Below, piece after piece: positions 5,013 to 11,146 of a DNA stretch of 11,146 nt (positions within the stretch are counted from its first letter, which is position 1; each line of letters starts with the position of its first letter). Where the stretch lies: positions 1 through 11,146 of the forward strand of contig WRMR01000117.1 in assembly GCA_009776995.1 (NCBI GenBank). Direction: 5' to 3'. The notes below the pieces were generated by a model. It saw only the letters and a program-made list of their open reading frames with translations. It had not been told where the DNA came from and made no database searches. Position numbers and translations under genes: made by a program. This stretch comes from Planctomycetaceae bacterium (GTDB taxonomy: Bacteria; Planctomycetota; Planctomycetia; Pirellulales; Thermoguttaceae).

Positions 5013-7874
5013 TTAAAATTGCGGGAAACTCACCGGGATATTGTCCTGGGGCGACCGGCGGTCGGGGGCGGAGGGATTTTGCCGCGACTTGAGGCGTTCC
5101 TGTTGCTGGTACTCGGACGGTTTGACCTTCCACTGAAACTTGGTCTTCTCGAATACTTTTTTCATTGCACCTTGTTGGACTTTGGACTGCCGATCATGAA
5201 CTGCGGCCATGTTGTAAATTTTCTTGCGGTCCGGCATGTCCATGACAAACACGTCAAAGGCATTGTCATTTGTCGGCGTCACTTCGACCAGACGCACGAC
5301 GAAAAACGTGTCTTTTGATTCATTATGCGTCACGGCAATTTCACCTGGCTCAAGATGATAGACCGTTTGCATGAAATCGTCACCGATGCGTTTCAGGAAT
5401 TCATTGTTTCTTTCCGCTTCGCCGGGCATAACGCCGGATTCACGAATTTCACTCACAAAAAACTCCGGCGGATAGCCCAGATAACGATAGTAGTCGTTGG
5501 GGTAACTGTAATCCATCCAGGAAAAGAACTCAGTCCCCACAACCGTCTTGACCTCGTTGTTCGGGTGAGCGGTGAAATACTCCAGGAGCGATCCTTCCGC
5601 CTTTTGCGCGATTCCCGCCAATTCATCGGCTTTCGCCTGGGCAAGTGACCGCGCTTCGATCTGCCGCCAACGGGCTTCGACTTGTTCAGCAACACCAGCG
5701 TCGGTGTAACTTGGAATGGTCGGCTCTTTGATTTCCGTGATCCAGAAAAGAAAGTTGATGCCTTCCTGCCGGTTCATCGAACGATAGCCGCGTTTTTCAT
5801 TGACAATGCCGCGTTCCCGAAAAACCGCCTGGGCGACGGGAACCGTCTCATTGTTGCTCTCGATCAGTGATTGGGCGAAATCATAATACTTGTCATGCAG
5901 GTCATAAGAGTCGAATTGCCCCAGGTTGACGTATTTCAACCCGTGTTGCCCGGCCAATGCCGACAGATCGGGCAGTGTCAGTTTCGCATTTTTCTGTTGG
6001 ATGGACTTGATGTATTCCCTGTGGTACTCGCTCATGACTTCCTGGACTTGCGCGAGTTTGGCGTCCATTTTCTGCCGCGCGATGGTGTCACGGATTTCCG
6101 CCTTGAGGTTGTCGTCAAGCGGCCGGTAGGTCACAGGCGTACTGGCCAAAGCGGGATTGGTTGATCCCCCCAAATTCGGGATGGGCGTACTTCCAAACGG
6201 CGTGGTGGTTCCGCTCAAACCACTTCCCAGACCGCCACCTAAGCCACTCCCCAAACCGCCTCTAAGTCCCAATCCGCCACTGCCCAATCCGCCGCCGAGT
6301 GGTGAAGCACCTAAACCGCCTCGCGGCAACACCGGTGCCCCTGTTGGCGGCAATGTGATGATTGGCATTTCCGTGGTTGCAACCGACGGCGTTTCGATTT
6401 CCTGCGCTGCTTCCGGTACGGCAGACTCGGGATTAACGGGTTCCGCCGGCATGGCAGACACAGGATTTTCCACCGCCTCTTCCGGCGTCACAGCCGCAAC
6501 AACACCCTGTCCTTCGGCGTCCGCTTGCCAGGAAACCAGGCGTATCGGCACGTTCCCGGGATTCCAACCGGTCACTTCCTCCGTTACCCCTTCCGGCTCA
6601 TCCGCAGGAGTCTCCGCTTCGGTCTCTGTTGCCGCATTGTCGTCCGATTCATTTTCAGCGTCCGATTCTTCAGTTTCGTCACTTGGCTGAATGGTCATTT
6701 CCACAGGCATTTCGGGAACCCCATCTTCAGACGCCGCGTCTTCCGGCACAACCGTTTCGGACTCTGCCGTTTCCGGTATTGCGGCATCCACAGCAGAGAC
6801 AGGTTCCGGCGATTCATCGTCAGGCGTCATGTCCGGCGTCGTAACGTCGGACGGCAAATCCGGCGTGGTGGTCGTGTCGTCGGTTGGGATGATGATTTCA
6901 TCCGAAGTCGATTCTCCCAAAGCCGATCCGAACCTGCCGACCCCGCCCGGATTTGGAATGCCGCCCAAGCCGGGCGTCGGCATGGTTGACATGGGACGCT
7001 CAACGTAGAGTTCCTTGTTCTCTTCGTAAAATTTTTCGACTTCCTCGTCCGTGACTTCCTCCGGCTGGAGCATCGTCTTGTCATAATAAACGTATTCGCC
7101 CCTGGCCATCATGGGGACGCCAAATCCGCTTTCCAAAGCCCAGGGGTTACGGTCGCGGAATTTGTTGTCTTCAAAGATTTTCTTCAGCTCCTTTTGCGAC
7201 GGCGCGGCCGCTTGCGAAGTGAAGTCACTCACGGAAACCGGAATCGCTTCAATTTTCATCATGCGGTTGAAGCGGTTGTACCAGTCAAATTCGGTTTCCG
7301 GCGTCAACGATTTCACGCTCAAAGTGGACATGTTGAAGAATTGGTTGATCAGGAGTTGATTGCCGACGAGCCAGGTAATCTCACTGTCAGTCAGTTCGAC
7401 GGCGTCTTTGGCTTTACGGTAAATCTCTTCGTTCACATAGCTCTGTTGAGTCGTCTGGTTGTAGGTCAGTCGGGACAGAAAGTCGCCCACTTCCTTACGG
7501 TTGATCGTGTAACCTTCATCACGCATCGACTGGGCGACGAGCCACTGTTCAACAGCTTGTTCTTCCGACATGCCACGCATGACAGCGGACAGTTGCCGCA
7601 ACTGATAACATGGGTTCTGGTGCGCGATCATGATTTCCCCGGCAAGCCGTTCGTAAAACTCAGCCAGTTTCGACACTTCTTTCAGGATATTGGGCAGGCG
7701 TACCTGGTCAATTTTGCCATAACGTGAGGTCGCAAACGTGACATTTGCCGCACCGCCGCGTCCCAGCGACTGCAAGATCGCAGGAAGCACAATAAAACTG
7801 ACCATCGCCATGACGCCAAGCAAAACAAAGGCGGATTTTTGGTATTTACGAAACAGCTTAAACGGACTGGCCAT
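5013..7874 (-). CDS. Membrane-anchored SurA/PpiD-like folding factor with long low-complexity insert, 953 aa
   Basis: This is probably an extracytoplasmic chaperone or peptidyl-prolyl isomerase-like protein. The N-terminus MASPFKLFRKYQKSAF is followed by one hydrophobic segment (about residues 15-36), giving a PpiD-like inner-membrane anchor with the bulk outside the cytoplasm. Residues ~95-290 are helical and charged and resemble a SurA N-terminal region (SEEQAVEQWLVAQSMRDEGY). Residues ~320-505 are an acidic Pro/Thr/Ser/Glu-rich stretch, and 518-555 are almost only Gly/Leu/Ser. A folded C-terminal part (~585-915) includes LEPGEIAVTHNESKDTFFVV, similar in style to the end of parvulin domains, but I cannot point to a convincing complete parvulin core. 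From memory, planctomycetes carry homologues with the same MASPF start. AAGGA (7883-7887) lies eight bases before the start. Confidence 0.8.
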   Translation of the reverse strand: MASPFKLFRKYQKSAFVLLGVMAMVSFIVLPAILQSLGRGGAANVTFATSRYGKIDQVRLPNILKEVSKLAEFYERLAGEIMIAHQNPCYQLRQLSAVMRGMSEEQAVEQWLVAQSMRDEGYTINRKEVGDFLSRLTYNQTTQQSYVNEEIYRKAKDAVELTDSEITWLVGNQLLINQFFNMSTLSVKSLTPETEFDWYNRFNRMMKIEAIPVSVSDFTSQAAAPSQKELKKIFEDNKFRDRNPWALESGFGVPMMARGEYVYYDKTMLQPEEVTDEEVEKFYEENKELYVERPMSTMPTPGLGGIPNPGGVGRFGSALGESTSDEIIIPTDDTTTTPDLPSDVTTPDMTPDDESPEPVSAVDAAIPETAESETVVPEDAASEDGVPEMPVEMTIQPSDETEESDAENESDDNAATETEAETPADEPEGVTEEVTGWNPGNVPIRLVSWQADAEGQGVVAAVTPEEAVENPVSAMPAEPVNPESAVPEAAQEIETPSVATTEMPIITLPPTGAPVLPRGGLGASPLGGGLGSGGLGLRGGLGSGLGGGLGSGLSGTTTPFGSTPIPNLGGSTNPALASTPVTYRPLDDNLKAEIRDTIARQKMDAKLAQVQEVMSEYHREYIKSIQQKNAKLTLPDLSALAGQHGLKYVNLGQFDSYDLHDKYYDFAQSLIESNNETVPVAQAVFRERGIVNEKRGYRSMNRQEGINFLFWITEIKEPTIPSYTDAGVAEQVEARWRQIEARSLAQAKADELAGIAQKAEGSLLEYFTAHPNNEVKTVVGTEFFSWMDYSYPNDYYRYLGYPPEFFVSEIRESGVMPGEAERNNEFLKRIGDDFMQTVYHLEPGEIAVTHNESKDTFFVVRLVEVTPTNDNAFDVFVMDMPDRKKIYNMAAVHDRQSKVQQGAMKKVFEKTKFQWKVKPSEYQQQERLKSRQNPSAPDRRSPQDNIPVSFPQF

Positions 7875-7924
7875 TTAACAAATCCTTCTTACGGGTAGTT
7901 TTTTAATGAAATGATAGTATGTTT

Positions 7925-7943
7925 TTGTGCAACGATTGCACAA
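7925..7943. promoter_or_regulatory. Perfect 19-bp palindrome in the leader of the SurA-like gene (candidate operator)
   Basis: TTGTGCAACGATTGCACAA has two perfect eight-base arms around a three-base centre. It sits 50 bases before the ATG of the minus-strand gene and downstream of the candidate -10 box at 7973-7978, so it would lie in the transcribed leader. The symmetry fits a binding site for a dimeric regulator; an RNA hairpin is possible but its loop would be tight. I recognise no specific regulator. Confidence 0.45.
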
Positions 7944-7972
7944 TTCTTGATTTCACGAAACAATAGCCACAT

Positions 7973-7999
7973 ATTATAACGAAATTTTTGTGATAACAA
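7973..7999 (-). promoter_or_regulatory. Candidate sigma-70 promoter of the SurA-like gene
   Basis: On the minus strand a perfect TATAAT (7973-7978) lies about 100 bases before the ATG in an AT-rich region. The best -35 match upstream is weak (TTGTTA at fifteen bases). Transcription would start near 7966 and run through the 7925-7943 palindrome. Promoter consensus in this phylum is poorly defined, so the call rests mainly on the -10 box. Confidence 0.35.
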
Positions 8000-8186
8000 A
8001 CATCATTCTCAAAAAATTCTTGACGCCAACAGGAATTATTGTGACGAAGACACAAATAATTTCAATGAAAATAATTAAAAAAATCTTACGACTTTGTGTA
8101 ATTATTGTATTTTTCCTGTTTTTCTATGGTCCCGGAAAAAAAAGACGATTCATCAGAAAAAAACAGATATTTCAACAATCATCGCA

Positions 8187-8215
8187 TTGACAAAAACGAA
8201 AGAAACTTGTATTAG
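8187..8215 (+). promoter_or_regulatory. Candidate sigma-70 promoter of topA
   Basis: A perfect TTGACA at 8187-8192 is followed after seventeen bases by TATTAG at 8210-8215 (four of six matches to TATAAT). Transcription would start near 8222, giving a leader of about 73 bases before ATG 8295. The rest of the 420-bp divergent intergenic region is AT-rich. Its 7990-8190 open frame is probably chance. Confidence 0.5.
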
Positions 8216-8226
8216 AGAAGGGTGTT

Positions 8227-8290
8227 GGGCGAGATTTTTTAATCCCTCGCCCCTTTACCCCTAATCCCTCGCCCCTCATTCCTCACCCCT
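8227..8290 (+). repeat. Pyrimidine-rich direct repeats and hairpin in the topA leader
   Basis: TAATCCCTCGCCCCT occurs twice without mismatch, at 8240-8254 and 8262-8276, and a third degenerate copy (CATTCCTCACCCCT) occupies 8277-8290, ending four bases before the ATG of topA. The first copy can also pair with GGGCGAG at 8227-8233 (arm CTCGCCC at 8246-8252) to form a seven-pair stem with a twelve-base loop. The stretch has no purine-rich Shine-Dalgarno sequence, so topA initiation must rely on another signal. From memory, GGGGCGAGGGATTAGGGG-like strings (the other strand) recur in planctomycete intergenic DNA. Confidence 0.6.
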
Positions 8291-8294
8291 ATTC

Positions 8295-11093
8295 ATGGTT
8301 CAGAAATCAAAATCCACACAAGGTCATTCTCTCGTCATCGTCGAGTCCCCTGCCAAGGCCCGCACGATAAGCCGTTATCTTGGCAGTGGTTATACGGTCG
8401 AAGCCAGTATCGGGCACATTCGCGATCTCCCGAAAGGCACGAAAGACTTGCCCACTCAATATAAAAAGGAAAAATGGGCCTACCTCGGCGTCAATGTGGA
8501 CTCGGATTTCGAGCCGGTTTACATCATTCCCGGCGATAAGAGCAAGCAAATCAAGAAGTTAAAAGATGATCTCAAAGGGGCGGCCACGCTTTATCTCGCG
8601 ACGGACGAAGACCGCGAAGGCGAGGCGATCAGTTGGCACCTGTATGAGGTGCTCAAGCCCAAAGTCCCCGTGCGGCGGCTCGTGTTCCATGAGATCACGA
8701 AAACGGCCATTATGAACGCCCTGCAAAACACGCGAGACATCGACGAAGACTTGGTTCATGCGCAGGAAACACGCCGAATTATTGACAGACTCTACGGTTA
8801 CGAAGTTTCGCCGTTGCTATGGCGCAAGATCGGCAACAATCTTTCGGCAGGCCGTGTTCAGAGCGTCGCAGTACGTTTGATTGTCGAACGTGAACGGGAA
8901 CGGATGAAATTTCACGACGCCACGTTCTGGGACCTGCTTGGCACTTTTTCGACCAAATCGGACGCCAAACCCTTTCAGGCGACACTTGTATCGGTCGGTG
9001 GACGCAACATCCCGACAGGCAAAGATTTCGATTCGTCCACCGGCAAACTGATCGACGCGAAAAAATTATTGCTCGACGAAAAAATGGCCCGGGAATTGGC
9101 CACCAAATTGCAGTTGGGTGAGGCACAAGTGGTCGGAATCGACGACCGTCCCTATACTCAAAAACCATACGCGCCGTTTACGACCAGCACCTTGCAACAG
9201 GAAGCCAATCGCAAATTCGGGTTTACCGCGCGCACGACAATGAGTTTGGCGCAAAGTCTTTACGAAAACGGACATATTACCTACATGCGTACCGACTCGA
9301 CAACGCTTTCCAACGAAGCGGTCAAGGCGGCACGCGACTTGGTGCGGACGCAATATGGCAACGAATATTTGCCCGATTCGCCGCGAATTTATCAAACGAA
9401 AGTCAAAAATGCCCAGGAAGCCCACGAGGCTATTCGTCCGGCAGGTAGCCAGTTTGATCTGCCAGGCACGTTGCAAAGCCGCCTGAAATATGACGAATTT
9501 CGGCTGTATGATCTGATTTGGAAGCGAACTGTCGCCAGCCAAATGGCCGATGCTCGCGGCAGACGGTTGACTATCACAATCCAGATTGACGATGCGCGAT
9601 TCGAAGTGACCGGGAAAACGATTGAGTTTCCCGGATTTTTACGGGCTTATGTCGAAGGTTCGGACGATCCTGACGCCGAAATTGCTGACCGCGAAGTGGT
9701 TTTGCCGCAGGTCAAAGAGGGCGAAGTCATCAACTGCCTGCATCTTGAGGCGAAGTCGCACACGACCATGCCGCCGAACCGGTACTCGGAAGCGTCGCTG
9801 ACCCGGACACTCGAAGAAAAAGGCATCGGACGACCCAGTACGTATGCATCCATTATTGAAACGATATTGAATCGCAACTACGTTTTCAAAAAAGGTACGG
9901 CTCTTGTACCGACCTGGACGGCATTTGCGGTTTGCCAGCTTTTGGAAACGCACCTGCCCGGGCTGGTGGATTATGCGTTTACGGCACAACTGGAAGATCA
10001 ACTTGACGCCATCAGTCGCGGCGAAATGGGGCATGTCAATTACCTGAAGAATTTTTATTTCGGCGATGAGGAAACGCCCAAAGGCGAGTCGGCGACAACC
10101 AACGCCGGGTTGAAAAAGACGCTCGAAAATAAAATCGGTGAAATCGACGCCCGTGACGTCAGTCAGATTGAAATCGGAACGCCTGAAGGAAGCGGCGATC
10201 CTGTGTATTTGCGTGTGGGGCGTTTCGGACCGTTTTTACAACATGGCGAACGCAAAGCCAGCGTTGCCGACACGATCCCGCCGGACGAATTGACCGTTGC
10301 TGTCGCATTGGAACTATTGGACAAGGCGGAACAGGGTGACACGCCGCTTGGGGTTTGTCCCAACACGGGCAAGCCGGTTTTCGTCAAGGTCGGCCGGTTC
10401 GGCCCCTACGTGCAACGCGGAACCTCTGATGATGACGAAAAGCCGCAAAACGCGTCGCTGTTGCCCGGCATGTCGATTGATGAGATTGATTTTGTAACGG
10501 CGTTGAAATTGCTGAGTTTGCCGCGAGTGGTCGGCACAAGCGAGACAGGCGATGAGATTGTGGCGTCGAACGGCCGGTTCGGTCCCTACATCAAATGCGG
10601 GAGCGACACGCGGTCGTTGCCGAAAGACGTTTCGCCGCTCGAGGTGACGGAAGAACAAGCCCGCGAACTGCTGGCCCAACCGAAGTTTCAGCGTGGTAAT
10701 CGCGCTGCTGCGGCACCTTTGAAAGAGTTTAGCGAATCGCCGATCACAGGCAAGGTGGTCAAGGTGTTGAGCGGCAGGTACGGTAATTACATCACCGACG
10801 GCGAAACCAACGCGACTGTGCCGAAAGATCAGCCGCTCGAAGAGTTGACGTTCGAGCAAGCTCTGGAACTGCTGGCCGACCGTGCCGCGAAAGGGCCGTC
10901 GAAAAAACGTGCCTCCCGCAAGAAAGCCGCTGCGAAAGCATCAACAAAAAAAGTGGCGAAAAAGGCAGCAAAGAAATCGGCCGGGAAGGCCGCGAAAAAA
11001 GCGGCAAAGAAAGCCGTAAAAACGAGTGCTGCCAAGACGGTTAAAAAAATGGTACGGAAGAAGGTGCCAAAAAAATCATCACGCGGCGAATAA
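8295..11093 (+). CDS. topA: DNA topoisomerase I (type IA) with lysine-rich C-terminal tail
   Basis: Type IA topoisomerase relaxes negatively supercoiled DNA by single-strand passage. The 932-residue product starts with a Toprim domain: LVIVESPAKARTI with catalytic Glu17, and LATDEDREGEAISWHL with Asp104, Asp106 and Glu108 for Mg2+. The active-site tyrosine is Tyr330 in HITYMRTDSTTLS. The central domain contains EKGIGRPSTYASIIETIL. Instead of the four-Cys zinc fingers of E. coli TopA, the C-terminus has about four GRFGPY-type repeats (residues ~630-675, 690-742, 750-795, 815-862). It ends with a Lys/Ala-rich histone H1-like tail (~865-930), as in actinobacterial enzymes where such tails aid processivity. 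ATG 8295 places 12 residues before the conserved core, which is reasonable despite the missing Shine-Dalgarno sequence. It is transcribed away from the SurA-like gene. Confidence 0.97.
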   Translation: MVQKSKSTQGHSLVIVESPAKARTISRYLGSGYTVEASIGHIRDLPKGTKDLPTQYKKEKWAYLGVNVDSDFEPVYIIPGDKSKQIKKLKDDLKGAATLYLATDEDREGEAISWHLYEVLKPKVPVRRLVFHEITKTAIMNALQNTRDIDEDLVHAQETRRIIDRLYGYEVSPLLWRKIGNNLSAGRVQSVAVRLIVERERERMKFHDATFWDLLGTFSTKSDAKPFQATLVSVGGRNIPTGKDFDSSTGKLIDAKKLLLDEKMARELATKLQLGEAQVVGIDDRPYTQKPYAPFTTSTLQQEANRKFGFTARTTMSLAQSLYENGHITYMRTDSTTLSNEAVKAARDLVRTQYGNEYLPDSPRIYQTKVKNAQEAHEAIRPAGSQFDLPGTLQSRLKYDEFRLYDLIWKRTVASQMADARGRRLTITIQIDDARFEVTGKTIEFPGFLRAYVEGSDDPDAEIADREVVLPQVKEGEVINCLHLEAKSHTTMPPNRYSEASLTRTLEEKGIGRPSTYASIIETILNRNYVFKKGTALVPTWTAFAVCQLLETHLPGLVDYAFTAQLEDQLDAISRGEMGHVNYLKNFYFGDEETPKGESATTNAGLKKTLENKIGEIDARDVSQIEIGTPEGSGDPVYLRVGRFGPFLQHGERKASVADTIPPDELTVAVALELLDKAEQGDTPLGVCPNTGKPVFVKVGRFGPYVQRGTSDDDEKPQNASLLPGMSIDEIDFVTALKLLSLPRVVGTSETGDEIVASNGRFGPYIKCGSDTRSLPKDVSPLEVTEEQARELLAQPKFQRGNRAAAAPLKEFSESPITGKVVKVLSGRYGNYITDGETNATVPKDQPLEELTFEQALELLADRAAKGPSKKRASRKKAAAKASTKKVAKKAAKKSAGKAAKKAAKKAVKTSAAKTVKKMVRKKVPKKSSRGE

Positions 11094-11146
11094 GTCAATG
11101 GAGTCCCGCAAAAATCACGTGAACATTTCGATCAGAGCCGCGACGG

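Noticed and set aside
4948..5133. N-terminal extension of ArfB to ATG 5133
   Set aside because: The extra 62 residues are Pro/Arg-rich, overlap the end of the upstream gene and have no counterpart in the ArfB family; 4947 gives the usual length.
6157..6690. Plus-strand 177-aa Pro/Ser-rich open frame
   Set aside because: It is the complement of the Gly-rich and acidic low-complexity insert of the SurA-like protein; its apparent proline-rich repeat is a mirror of that composition.
7990..8190. 66-aa ORF with a hydrophobic stretch in the divergent intergenic region
   Set aside because: The sequence is extremely AT-rich, so Ile/Lys/Phe-rich translation is expected by chance. It has no ribosome binding site and overlaps the candidate promoters on both sides.
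8240..8290. Possible CRISPR-like array in the topA leader
   Set aside because: There are only three short copies with unequal spacing (22 then about 14 bases), spacers under ten bases and no cas genes; this is a simple tandem repeat.

Overview
The window looks like chromosomal housekeeping DNA from a member of the Planctomycetota, perhaps a Pirellulales-like lineage of moderate GC content. This is inferred from three things: the N-terminus and architecture of the large SurA/PpiD-like membrane protein, the histone-like tail of topoisomerase I, and the general style of the infB and rbfA genes. No rRNA or other taxonomic marker is present, so the phylum call is moderate-confidence.

Layout. Positions 1-2084 (+) hold the 3' part of infB (translation initiation factor IF-2), cut by the window edge. 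Positions 2085-4133 are an accessory island between infB and rbfA, genes that usually lie next to each other. The island has a roughly 100-bp inverted-repeat element, an AT-rich stretch with one doubtful ORF, and two short intergenic repeat motifs. After these come two tandem copies of a PIN-domain toxin (VapC-like) plus small antitoxin-like gene. Three of the four cassette genes are frameshifted. Between the two cassettes lies a duplicated 5' end of rbfA (3375-3408), which shows that the island grew by tandem duplication or recombination at the rbfA border. Intact rbfA follows at 4134-4508 (+). It converges on arfB (4519-4947, -), a GGQ-type ribosome rescue hydrolase. Upstream of arfB on the same strand is a 953-residue membrane-anchored SurA/PpiD-like protein (5013-7874, -) with a very long acidic and Gly-rich low-complexity insert.

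A 420-bp AT-rich divergent intergenic region (7875-8294) separates that gene from topA (8295-11093, +). It holds a candidate promoter for each side, a perfect 19-bp palindrome in the minus-strand leader, and a pyrimidine-rich repeated leader just before the topA start codon. The last 53 bases after topA contain nothing recognisable.

Functionally, infB, rbfA and arfB all serve translation (initiation, 30S maturation, rescue of stalled ribosomes). The SurA/PpiD-like protein probably serves extracytoplasmic protein folding, and TopA relaxes negative supercoils. The most interesting part is the decaying PIN/antitoxin island in the translation cluster, with its mosaic pattern of divergence and its rbfA footprint. 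I do not see a convincing wholly new system.
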